Shown piece by piece: positions 15,577 through 22,489 of a stretch of 42,886 bases of DNA; position 1 is the stretch's first letter; the number at the start of each line of letters is the position of its first letter. The notes under the pieces were generated by a model, which saw only the letters and a program-made list of their open reading frames with translations, had not been told where the DNA came from and did no database searches. The stretch covers positions 81,947 to 124,832 of the forward strand of contig CAMCVN010000002.1 of assembly GCA_945881845.1 (NCBI GenBank). Direction: 5' to 3'. The stretch comes from Bifidobacterium breve. Its GTDB lineage: Bacteria > Actinomycetota > Thermoleophilia > Solirubrobacterales > Solirubrobacteraceae. A program made the translations under genes and the position numbers.

Positions 15577-16371
15577 CTAGTTCGCGCAGCCGCGCCCGCT
15601 TAGAGCTCCTGCGGGGTAGACCGATCCACAGCCAATCGCGCCGCCCCAGCCAAACATGCCATCCATAACTGTGCCGTTGACAGTGGCGTTGACCATTATC
15701 GCGTTGGTCATGTTGCCGTTGGTCAGGGTCGCGCCCGTCAGGTTGGCGTAGCTGAGGTTCGCACCGGACAGGTTTGAGCCAGTCATGTTGGTTCGAATTA
15801 TGCTCGCGTAACTCAGGTTCGTGCCGTTAAGGGCCGCCCAGCTCACGGTCGCGTAGTTAAGATTCGCGTAGCTAGCGTTCGCATTGGTGAGGGTTGAATT
15901 CGACACGGCCGAGCCGGTTAGGTTCGCGTACATCAAGCGGGCGTTGGTCAGAGTCGCGGAGCCCAGGTTTGCGTAGCTCATATCGGCGTAAATCAGGTTC
16001 GCGCCGTATAGGTTCGCGCCTTGGCAGTTCGGTGAGCAGCCCGGGGTCGCTGATGTGTTAGCGCCCTTCTTTTTTGGTGCTGTGTAGTGATGAAGCTTCG
16101 CGCCTCTGAGGTTCGCTCCGTGCAGGTCAGCTCCGCGCAGGTCAGCTTCGCGTAGGTCAGCTCCATGTAGATCAGCTCCGCGCAAGTTCGCGTGACGCAG
16201 GTTCGCGTGGTGCAGGTTGGCGTGGCGCAGGTTCGCGTGGTGCAAGACCTTGTGATGGCAGCTTGTGTGATGCTTGATCACGCAGCCTTTGACTGTGCGC
16301 GCCTGCGCTGAGCCAGCGAGCAGCGCGACCGATAGAAGCGACAGAGCAAAGACCTTCGGAAATGAACGCAT
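15577..16371 (-). CDS. Exported, His-rich pentapeptide-repeat protein (paralogue 3)
   Basis: A 264-residue paralogue. ATG 16371 is chosen because it opens the family signal peptide 'MRSFPKVFALSLLSVALLAG'; the longer frame reads into the tRNA fragment. The first repeat block is strikingly His-rich ('VLHHANLRHANLHHANLRHA'), placing His side chains on successive rungs of the predicted beta-helix, which could form a metal-binding face (inference). Then come the basic loop 'LHHYTAPKKKGANTSATPGC' with CxxxC, about 25 further repeats rich in Asn/Thr/Ser, and the terminal cap 'GCGSVYPAGALSGRGCAN'. Its upstream region (to 16544) is almost identical to that of paralogue 1. Confidence 0.88.
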   Translation of the reverse strand: MRSFPKVFALSLLSVALLAGSAQARTVKGCVIKHHTSCHHKVLHHANLRHANLHHANLRHANLRGADLHGADLREADLRGADLHGANLRGAKLHHYTAPKKKGANTSATPGCSPNCQGANLYGANLIYADMSYANLGSATLTNARLMYANLTGSAVSNSTLTNANASYANLNYATVSWAALNGTNLSYASIIRTNMTGSNLSGANLSYANLTGATLTNGNMTNAIMVNATVNGTVMDGMFGWGGAIGCGSVYPAGALSGRGCAN

Positions 16372-16446
16372 TGCGGCAAGGTACTGGTTCCGTTCGACGC
16401 CTGCGCCGGGCCAGCGCGCCCGGCGCAGGTGTCCCGATCCGATTGC

Positions 16447-16486
16447 TGACACTTTGCTGACACCCCCCCCGATTCTGGGGTGTCAG
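16447..16486. repeat. Triple TGACAC motif with hairpin beside tRNA fragment F3
   Basis: Same arrangement as beside F2: direct TGACAC copies at 16447 and 16458, inverted copy near 16480, and a 10-bp inverted repeat between 16457-16466 and 16477-16486. It lies 16 nt from F3. Confidence 0.6.
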
Positions 16487-16502
16487 ATTCGCGTAGACGT
16501 AG

Positions 16503-16544
16503 AGCCGGAGAGGGGATTCGAACCCCTGACCCCCTGTTTACAAG
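16503..16544 (-). repeat. Truncated tRNA-Thr 3' half, copy F3
   Basis: 42 bp identical to the tRNA-Thr 3' half from the discriminator base through the anticodon and one base beyond (plus strand ends CTGTTTACAAG). Same orientation as the intact gene. It separates paralogues 3 and 4. Confidence 0.9.
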
Positions 16545-16607
16545 GCACTTCAACACAGGTTTGCGCAGTGGCCCCAACAGGAAGAGATTGGGGTGCTGCG
16601 GTTGGTG

Positions 16608-17339
16608 CTAGTTGGCGCAGCCCAAGCCGTTGAGGGCTCCTTTGGGCGTGACCGTGGAGCAGCCCGTCGCGTTGGTCAGGGTCGCACCCATCAGGTTCGC
16701 GCCGAACAGGTTCGCGCCGAACAGGTTCGCGCCGGTCAGGGTCGCGCCGGTCAGGTTCGCGCCGAACAGGTTCGCGCCCTTCAGGTTCGTGCCGGTCAGG
16801 GTCGCGCCGATCACGTTCGCGCCGCTCAGGTCCGCGCCGATCAGGGCCGCGCCGTACAGGTTCGCGCCGATCAGGGCCGCGCGGGTCAGGTTCGCGCCGA
16901 TCAGGTTCGCGCCGATCAGGTTCGCGTTGGTCAGGTTCGCACCGGTCAGGATGGCGCCGGTCAGGTTCGCGCCCCGACAGTTCGGTGCGCAGGCAGGGGT
17001 TTGTGACGTGCGCGCGCCCGTCTTCTTCGGTGCCGTGTAGTGGTGAAGTTTCGCGCCTTTGAGGTTCGCTCCGCGCAGGTCGGCTCCCCGCAGGTCGGCC
17101 TTGCGCAGGTCGGCGTAGCGGAGATCGGCTCCGCGCAGGTTTGCTTTGCGCAGGTTGATGTGATGGAGCACGCTGTGATGCAACACAGCGCCGCGGAGAT
17201 CCTTGCCGTTGAGGTTCTTGTGATGGCAGCTTGTGTGATGCTTGATCACGCAGCCCTTAACGGTGCGCGCCTGCGCCGAACCAGAGAGCAGCGCGACTGA
17301 TAGAAGTGACAGACAAAGAACCTTCGCAAATGAACGCAT
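16608..17339 (-). CDS. Exported pentapeptide-repeat protein (paralogue 4)
   Basis: A 243-residue paralogue with signal peptide 'MRSFAKVLCLSLLSVALLSG', the His/Cys-rich start ('KHHTSCHHKNL', 'VLHHSVLHHINLR'), the basic loop 'LHHYTAPKKTGARTSQTPAC' and the two-Cys cap 'GCSTVTPKGALNGLGCAN'. The repeats of the second block are very regular (AxLxGANLxGA; many 'LTGANL', 'LIGANL', 'LFGANL'), which predicts an uninterrupted beta-helix. Its stop lies 63 nt from tRNA fragment F3, and the sequence between (CACAGGTTTGCG region) is homologous to that between paralogue 2 and F2, so both ends of the cassette are conserved. Role unknown. Confidence 0.88.
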   Translation of the reverse strand: MRSFAKVLCLSLLSVALLSGSAQARTVKGCVIKHHTSCHHKNLNGKDLRGAVLHHSVLHHINLRKANLRGADLRYADLRKADLRGADLRGANLKGAKLHHYTAPKKTGARTSQTPACAPNCRGANLTGAILTGANLTNANLIGANLIGANLTRAALIGANLYGAALIGADLSGANVIGATLTGTNLKGANLFGANLTGATLTGANLFGANLFGANLMGATLTNATGCSTVTPKGALNGLGCAN

Positions 17340-17413
17340 TGCGGCAAGGTACTGGTTCCGCTTGACACGTGCGCCGGATCAGCGCGCCCGGCCTGCCGTC
17401 CCGGTCCGATTGC

Positions 17414-17452
17414 TGACACTTTGCTGACACCCCATCGATTTCGGGGTGTCAG
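17414..17452. repeat. Triple TGACAC motif with hairpin beside tRNA fragment F4
   Basis: Direct TGACAC copies at 17414 and 17425 and a 10-bp inverted repeat between 17424-17433 and 17443-17452. The loop sequence differs from the other two copies while the stem is unchanged, which argues that the stem or the TGACAC words are under selection. Confidence 0.6.
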
Positions 17453-17469
17453 ATTCCCGTAAACGTAGC

Positions 17470-17510
17470 GCCGGAGAGGGGATTCGAACCCCTTACCCAC
17501 TGTTTACAAG
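17470..17510 (-). repeat. Truncated tRNA-Thr 3' half, copy F4 (diverged)
   Basis: 41 bp matching the tRNA-Thr 3' half with a few substitutions (discriminator base and variable-loop side); the anticodon-side end CTGTTTACAAG is intact. The NHL gene's stop codon (17514-17516) lies only 3 nt beyond its end. Confidence 0.85.
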
Positions 17511-17513
17511 GGC

Positions 17514-20051
17514 CTACTTGAAGCTATATGTCTTGCTGCTGGCGGTGCCGCTAACGGAGCCCTTCTTGGGCGTTACCGCGGCAAGCCACCTGCCCTTCGC
17601 GAGCTTCACGGTGCACGAGCGGCGAGCGAGCTTCTTCTTGCCTTGTGTGATCGTCACGTTCTTGCAGGAGCCCTTCTTGATGGTTCGGCCGCTCGTTCCG
17701 GTGAGCGTGTACGTAACGCCGGCGACCGGGGTGATCACGGCGGTGATGGTCTTCGTCTTCGCTGATGACGACCACGCGACCGCAGGCTTCGCGGGCTTGG
17801 GTGTTGGTGTGGGTGTTGGTGTGGGTGTTGGTGGTGGGTCAGGAACGGCGGCTGCCGGGGTGACGCTGTTCGATGCAGCCGATGCCGCGGTTTGCCAAGT
17901 TGCAAGTTTTGCTTTTGCGGTGAACGTGTAAGCGGTCCCGTTAGTCAGCTCGCGAACGACACACGACGACTGGACGAAGCTGATTTTGCACTGCTTGGAA
18001 GAGTCTTGAACCGCGGTGACGGTGTAGGACGATGGCGCGCCGTTCGCTGCTGACAGCGGATTGGCTGCAACGTTGACAGTTGCAGTCCGGCTCCCGGCGT
18101 TGCCGAGGACTGCAGAAGGTGCCGCAGGCCTGGCGGGCGCAGCCGGGTATGAGCTCGACGTGGCCTTCGACACATTGTCTGAGAAGAGGTTGGCGGTGTA
18201 GACGTTGCCGGCAGAATCAACCGTAAGTGCGGTCGGGTTGCTGCCGGTGCCTGCCCAGCTATTTGTTGTGATACCGGCGGGCGTGATCTTCCAAACGCTG
18301 CTCGTGGCCCCGTTGCCGGTGTAGACGTTGCCGGCCGGATCAAGTGTGATCCCGAACTGCGCAAAGCCGGTTGTGGCCCAATTGGTGGTTGAGACGCCAG
18401 CGGGCGTGATCTTGGTCACATTGCCGTCGCCGCTGTTGGTCGTGTAAATGTTCCCGGCCAAATCAACCGTGATCGCGCGTGGGTTGTTGCCGGTGCTCCC
18501 AAGCGTTGTTGACACCCCAGCGGGCGTGAGCTTCGTAACATTGTCCGAGCCCTCGTTGGCGGTGTAGATGTTGTCGGCCGAGTCAATCGTGATCGCGACC
18601 GGGCCGCTGCCGGTTGTCCCAAGGATCGTTGATGTGCCGCCGGGCGTGAGCTTTGTCACATTGTTCGAGCCGCTGTTGGCGGTGTAGATGTTGTCGGCCG
18701 AGTCAATCGTGATCGCGATCGGGCGGATACCGGTTGTCCCCAGGACCATTGATGCACCGTCGGGCGTGATCTTCGACACATTGTTCGAGAGGGTGTTGGC
18801 GGTGTAGATGTTGCCGACCGAATCAACCGTGATCCCGTGTGGTTGGCTACCGGTGGCTGCCCAGTTGGTGGTTGAGACGCCGCCGGGCGTGACCTTCGAC
18901 ACATTGTCTGAGGCAGCGTTGGCGGTGTAGGTATTGCCGGCCGAATCAACCGTTATCGCCGACGGGAAGGTGCCGGTGGCTCCAAGGATTGTTGATGCGA
19001 TTTCGGGCGTGATCTTCGACACATTGTTCGAGCTGTTGTTGGCGGTGTAAAGGTTGCCAGCGGAATCGACCGCAATCGCTCGGGGGCTGGTGCCGGTGTT
19101 GCCGAGCACTGTCGGGTCGCCGTCGGGAGTGATTTTTGTGACCGTGCTTGTGCCCTGATTGGAGGTGTAGATGTTGCCTGCCGAGTCAATTGTGATCGCG
19201 TACGGAAGGGAGTCAATGTCCAACTGGCTGAGGATGCTCGCCGTGCCGTCGGGCGTGACCTTCGTGACGTTTCTTCCGGCTGCGCTTCCGCTTATGTTGG
19301 AGGTGTAAACGTTGCCTGCCGAATCGACTGTGATTCCGGTTGGCGCGCTGCCGGTTGGGGTCGCCCATCGGTAGCCGTCACCTGCGCTGCCACTTGGGGT
19401 GCCGTCGGGCGTGATCTTGGTGATCGTGTTGCGGCTGAAGTTAGCCGTATACACGTTGTTAGAGCTGTCGATCGCAATCGCAGTCGGGCCATTGCCGGTA
19501 TCCGCCCACTTGTATGAGTTGCCGGCATTGCCGCTGGAGACTCCTCCCGGCGTGATCTTGGTGACCGACGAAGGGCCGGAGTTGGCGGTGTAAATGTTCC
19601 CGTCGGAGTCAACCGCGATCCGGTTTGGGTTTCCTCCCGTCTTGACCTCCGTATCCCCGGGCCCCCAGTGCTCCGTTGATGACCCGTTCGGGGTTATCTT
19701 CGTCACATTGTTTGAGCAATAATTTGCTACGTAGAAGTTTCCTGCCGAGTCGCGCGCGATCCCTGCGGGGCAGTCAGCGGTAGTGACTTCCGTGCCGCCC
19801 GGACCCCAATTTTGGGTCGATGAGCCAGCAGGTGTTATCCGCGTCACATTGCCGCTGTTCGCGTTGGCAGTGTAGACATTGCCAGCAGGATCAATCGCGA
19901 TCGAGTCTGGCCCATTGCCGGCGCCAGCGAATATCGCTGCTGAAGCGGTTGCTGGCCCCATGGAAGCCGCGGCCCACAGGACCGCTGCGCAAGCACCCGC
20001 CAGCACGGTTGCACAGCGTCGCCACGAACCGACGTCGACCAAACTCATCAT
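17514..20051 (-). CDS. Exported NHL-repeat beta-propeller protein with Fn3-like domain
   Basis: An 845-residue protein. ATG 20051 (GAGG ribosome site upstream) opens a signal peptide ('RCATVLAGACAAVLWAAASM', ending at TASA). About 15 repeats of 41-45 residues follow, each with the core 'ITVDSAGNIYTAN' and then '(N)NVSKITPDG', typical of NHL/Vgb-like (streptogramin-lyase fold) propellers; the number suggests two or more propellers. From about residue 640 there is an Fn3-like domain, a Pro/Thr linker ('PDPPPTPTPTPTPTPKP') and a C-terminal beta domain with a Cys pair. It is probably a surface or secreted binding protein. It is the only non-pentapeptide large cargo of the tRNA-Thr array, and its stop almost touches fragment F4. 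Confidence 0.85.
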   Translation of the reverse strand: MMSLVDVGSWRRCATVLAGACAAVLWAAASMGPATASAAIFAGAGNGPDSIAIDPAGNVYTANANSGNVTRITPAGSSTQNWGPGGTEVTTADCPAGIARDSAGNFYVANYCSNNVTKITPNGSSTEHWGPGDTEVKTGGNPNRIAVDSDGNIYTANSGPSSVTKITPGGVSSGNAGNSYKWADTGNGPTAIAIDSSNNVYTANFSRNTITKITPDGTPSGSAGDGYRWATPTGSAPTGITVDSAGNVYTSNISGSAAGRNVTKVTPDGTASILSQLDIDSLPYAITIDSAGNIYTSNQGTSTVTKITPDGDPTVLGNTGTSPRAIAVDSAGNLYTANNSSNNVSKITPEIASTILGATGTFPSAITVDSAGNTYTANAASDNVSKVTPGGVSTTNWAATGSQPHGITVDSVGNIYTANTLSNNVSKITPDGASMVLGTTGIRPIAITIDSADNIYTANSGSNNVTKLTPGGTSTILGTTGSGPVAITIDSADNIYTANEGSDNVTKLTPAGVSTTLGSTGNNPRAITVDLAGNIYTTNSGDGNVTKITPAGVSTTNWATTGFAQFGITLDPAGNVYTGNGATSSVWKITPAGITTNSWAGTGSNPTALTVDSAGNVYTANLFSDNVSKATSSSYPAAPARPAAPSAVLGNAGSRTATVNVAANPLSAANGAPSSYTVTAVQDSSKQCKISFVQSSCVVRELTNGTAYTFTAKAKLATWQTAASAASNSVTPAAAVPDPPPTPTPTPTPTPKPAKPAVAWSSSAKTKTITAVITPVAGVTYTLTGTSGRTIKKGSCKNVTITQGKKKLARRSCTVKLAKGRWLAAVTPKKGSVSGTASSKTYSFK

Positions 20052-20420
20052 CACTCGTCCTCGATTTCTAAACAGCGTTGGTGCGTCAAAGGTCAGTGGG
20101 GCGACAGTTGTCGCACGCCAACAAGTGACTTGGAAATACCGCGGACACAAAATACCGAACACCGGAGTACAAAGACGCAGTTGCGATTTCGCGGTGTCCG
20201 TGGGGACGGTTCGTTTTAGTGCGCGTCGACATCAGGATCGCTGAAGTCCAGCCTTCTCTTTCAGTTCGGCGATCCGATCTTGGTTTCTGGCAGGCCGGCA
20301 GCTCGCTGAATCCGGTACACCTCTGGTACACCTAACCAGTGCTCAGGGGTGCATCTTGAGCGACACAGATGTCACACAACAGGCGGCGAAATCGCCCTAG
20401 CTGATTGTGTTTCGCCCGGA
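20052..20420. other. Intergenic region upstream of NHL gene
   Basis: About 370 bp with no convincing gene. It holds two direct GGTACACC copies 11 nt apart (near 20317 and 20328) and a short minus-strand frame ending near 20240 ('RNQDRIAELKEKAGLQRS'), which may be the decayed C-terminal end of an unknown gene. The promoter of the NHL gene must lie here, but no clear -35/-10 pair could be chosen. Confidence 0.4.
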
Positions 20421-20462
20421 AGCCGGAGAGGGGATTCGAACCCCTGACCCCCTGTTTACAAG
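20421..20462 (-). repeat. Truncated tRNA-Thr 3' half, copy F5
   Basis: 42 bp identical to the tRNA-Thr 3' half, from the discriminator base through the anticodon (plus strand ends CTGTTTACAAG). Same orientation. It lies between the NHL block and pentapeptide paralogue 5. The TGACAC/hairpin motif seen beside F2-F4 is absent here; a GTGTTTCGCC-type flank is present instead. Confidence 0.9.
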
Positions 20463-20674
20463 TTCGACGCGTGGAAGCACCGCGATGCCCCGAATCGCCT
20501 GTGGTTACTGACGATTCGGGGGTGTGCACTGCTTTCACGCCTTGCCCTTGAGCGCCCCTGAGTTCCTTTGAGTTCCCGTGGTTTCGGCACACGTGCCAAA
20601 ACGATTCGCGCCCCATCTGAGCCTCGCCCGGCGGGGCGCTTCTCTTTGCTGCTTGGGGTGTTGCGGTGCTGGCG

Positions 20675-21544
20675 CTAGGACGCAGGACAGGTTGAGAATA
20701 CGCCCGTGGTGTTTATTGACGGCAGGGTGCGCGTTCCGTTTTGGCAGTCTGTGTTGTAAAAGTAGGTCCCGCTCAGGGTCGCGCCGGTCAGGTTCGCGCG
20801 GGATAGGTTTGCGTAGGCCAGGTTCGCGCCGGTCAGGTTCGCGCTGGTCAGGTTCGCCAAGGTTAGGTCCGCGCGGTGACCAGGGGTGCCGGGCCCCAGG
20901 TACGCGCTGGTCAGGTTCGCTTGGGTCAGGTTTGCGTAGCCCAGGTACGCGGTCACTAGGTTCGCGTAGGTCAGGTTCGCGCCGGTCAGGTTCGCATGCT
21001 CGGCGAACACTTGCGTCATGTCCGCGTAGCCGAGGTACGCGCTGGTCAGGGTCGCGTAGGTCAGGGTTGCCCAGTAAAGGTTCGTGTAGTTCAGGTTCGC
21101 GCCGGTCAGGTTCGCGTAGGACAGGTTCGCTTTCTCCAGGTCCGCGTAGCCTAGGTCCGCGTAGGACAGGTCAGCGCCTGAGCAGTTTGGCGCGCAGGAA
21201 GGGGTCGCTGACTTGCGCGCGCCCTTCTTCTTTGGTGCTGTGTAGTGATGAAGCTTCGCGCCTTTGAGCTTCGCTCCGCGTAGATCAGCTCCGCGTAGGT
21301 CGGCCTTGCGCAGGTCGGCGTAGCGCAGATCAGCTCCACGTAGGTTCGCGTGGCGCAGGTCGATGTTGTGCAGCACGCTGTGATGCAACACAGCGCCGCG
21401 CAGATCCTTGCCGTTCAGGTTCTTGTGATGGCAGCTCGTGTGATGCTTGATCACGCAGCCTTCGACGGTGCGCGCCTGCGCCGAACCAGCGAGCAGCGCG
21501 ACCGCTAGAAGTGACAAACAGAAAACCTTCGCAAAAGAACGCAT
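20675..21544 (-). CDS. Exported pentapeptide-repeat protein (paralogue 5, next to tRNA-Thr)
   Basis: A 289-residue paralogue from ATG 21544 (five codons shorter than the open frame, matching the family start 'MRSFAKVFCLSLLAVALLAG'). It has the His/Cys-rich start ('KHHTSCHHKNL', 'LHHSVLHNIDLRHANLR'), the basic loop 'LHHYTAPKKKGARKSATPSC', then Tyr-rich repeats ('LSYADLGYADLEKANLSYAN', 'LYWATLTYATLTSAYLGYAD'). The C-terminal cap differs from the others: 'NTDCQNGTRTLPSINTTG' and a final 'STCPAS', still with two Cys. It is the cassette closest to the intact tRNA-Thr, hence the most recently inserted if insertion is always at the tRNA (inference). Confidence 0.87.
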   Translation of the reverse strand: MRSFAKVFCLSLLAVALLAGSAQARTVEGCVIKHHTSCHHKNLNGKDLRGAVLHHSVLHNIDLRHANLRGADLRYADLRKADLRGADLRGAKLKGAKLHHYTAPKKKGARKSATPSCAPNCSGADLSYADLGYADLEKANLSYANLTGANLNYTNLYWATLTYATLTSAYLGYADMTQVFAEHANLTGANLTYANLVTAYLGYANLTQANLTSAYLGPGTPGHRADLTLANLTSANLTGANLAYANLSRANLTGATLSGTYFYNTDCQNGTRTLPSINTTGVFSTCPAS

Positions 21545-21660
21545 CGGGCGACGATACAAAACCCGCTCGGCGCGGGCGCCACGTCAGCGCGCTCGGCTTG
21601 CCGTCCCGATCCCGTTACCACTCTGTTGTCACTTTGGCTTTTGCGAGCCGCGAAACGTAG

Positions 21661-21734
21661 AGCCGGAGAGGGGATTCGAACCCCTGACCCCCTGTTTACA
21701 AGACAGGTGCTCTGACCAACTGAGCTACTCCGGC
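21661..21734 (-). tRNA. tRNA-Thr (anticodon TGT)
   Basis: A 74-nt cloverleaf on the minus strand: acceptor GCCGGAG/CTCCGGC, D arm GCTC/GAGC, anticodon stem CCTGT/ACAGG with loop CTTGTAA (anticodon TGT), T arm AGGGG/CCCCT with loop TTCGAAT, discriminator T. CCA is not encoded. It is the only intact copy; five truncated 3' halves in the same orientation lie downstream of it at 20421, 17470, 16503, 14546 and 12704. Confidence 0.97.
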
Positions 21735-21754
21735 GCGGGTCGCCAGTCTACGCG

Positions 21755-21934
21755 TCAGTCGCGTTCGACCGGCGGCATCACGGCGCCGATGATCCAGAAC
21801 AGCGGGATGAAGATGCCGATGATGAACATGATCCAATGGCCCTTGCGAAGGCTTGTGACGCCGAGGACGACAAGCAGGACGAAGTAGATGACTGCGAGGA
21901 GCCCCCAGACGGGGCCGCTGACGGCGAGGATCAT
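21755..21934 (-). CDS. Small two-TM membrane protein (59 aa)
   Basis: A 59-codon gene with a strong ribosome site (GGAGAG, 6 nt before the ATG). The protein is almost wholly membrane-embedded: 'GLLAVIYFVLLVVLGVTSL', a short basic turn 'RKGHW', then 'IMFIIGIFIPLFWIIGAVM' and a polar tail PPVERD. The layout resembles short PLDc_N-like or YqaE-like membrane proteins. It starts 2 nt after the stop of the 164-residue protein gene, so the two are surely co-transcribed. Function unknown. Confidence 0.75.
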   Translation of the reverse strand: MILAVSGPVWGLLAVIYFVLLVVLGVTSLRKGHWIMFIIGIFIPLFWIIGAVMPPVERD

Positions 21935-21936
21935 TA

Positions 21937-22431
21937 CTAACTCTCCATTCGTTGGTTACTGACCGGCGAATCGTACCCATCGTCCGGGCGGTTTAGGGCG
22001 CGCTCGGTCTCGCCGAGCACCAAACCGAACAGCAGGTGGCGCCAAGTGGCCTGAGCGAAGGCGGCGCGGCTGCCGCTCAGTTTCGGCAGCTCATCGCGTG
22101 CAGGGTGGAAGCGTTCGCTGAGGCCAACCGCTGGCCATGAGGCGAGGTGCTCCGCCATTCCCGCAGCCGGACCCTTAAGCGCAGGCGGCAGCGGGACGTG
22201 TGGCGCAACGTTGGCGTAGACGGCTCCGAACAGGGCGCCATTGAGCAGATGCAGAACAGCGCCGATCGGCCGCCAGGCCGGCCCGCGCGTAACCGCTTTG
22301 CCAAGCAACTCTGTGTCGTCGTAAGGAACGCCGAAGATTCGAATGTCTAGTGGCTGCTGGATCGCCCAAATCCCGCTGGCGATTGCCCCGGCCAGTGCGC
22401 CGCGCAATGTTCGATTGAGGTCAATACGCAT
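21937..22431 (-). CDS. Conserved hypothetical protein, weakly membrane-associated
   Basis: About 164 residues from ATG 22431, which opens 'MRIDLNRTLRGALAGAIAS'; an upstream in-frame GTG would add 11 residues. Two moderately hydrophobic segments ('GALAGAIASGIWAIQQPLDI' and 'AVLHLLNGALFGAVYANVAP') and a C-terminal 'WRHLLFGLVLGETERAL' suggest a membrane-associated protein, somewhat like YagU/DUF1440-type proteins. The small 2-TM gene follows 2 nt downstream. It is divergent from the plsC-gpsA fusion gene. No function can be given. Confidence 0.65.
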   Translation of the reverse strand: MRIDLNRTLRGALAGAIASGIWAIQQPLDIRIFGVPYDDTELLGKAVTRGPAWRPIGAVLHLLNGALFGAVYANVAPHVPLPPALKGPAAGMAEHLASWPAVGLSERFHPARDELPKLSGSRAAFAQATWRHLLFGLVLGETERALNRPDDGYDSPVSNQRMES

Positions 22432-22489
22432 TGCCTTGAAGGTACCGAGATCGGGTGTAACCAAATGCGCCGGGATTGGTAACGCAGGT

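Larger units (their letters stand above)
16276..16544 (-). repeat. Cassette 5' module, near-identical to 14321-14584
   Basis: This stretch (tRNA fragment F3, TGACAC motifs, promoter region and first codons of paralogue 3) matches 14321-14584 almost base for base; by eye about ten differences and two extra bases. A third, more diverged copy lies at about 17242-17510. The repeat shows that fragment, flank and gene start were duplicated together as a unit. Confidence 0.8.

Noticed and set aside
13448-17040. Long plus-strand frames rich in G-Q/V-G-Q/R repeats (e.g. 13448-13810, 16593-17006)
   Set aside because: They are antisense shadows of the minus-strand pentapeptide genes, created by the 15-bp codon periodicity; the minus strand has signal peptides and caps.
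20230-20345. C-terminal remnant of a tyrosine integrase next to fragment F5
   Set aside because: The minus-strand peptide '..RNQDRIAELKEKAGLQRS' and the GGTACACC repeats are suggestive, but no R-H-R-Y catalytic motif can be read; too short to call.
12704-20462. Further tRNA genes at 12704, 14546, 16503, 17470 and 20421
   Set aside because: Only the 3' half is present; no acceptor 5' strand or D arm follows, so none can fold as a tRNA.
20332-20616. Minus-strand ORF containing CKQGVRGSNPLSGF
   Set aside because: That peptide is a translated tRNA 3' half, a common false ORF.
13514-21544. Possible CRISPR array from regular short repeats
   Set aside because: The 15-bp periodicity is codon-level pentapeptide repetition with no constant spacer/repeat alternation.
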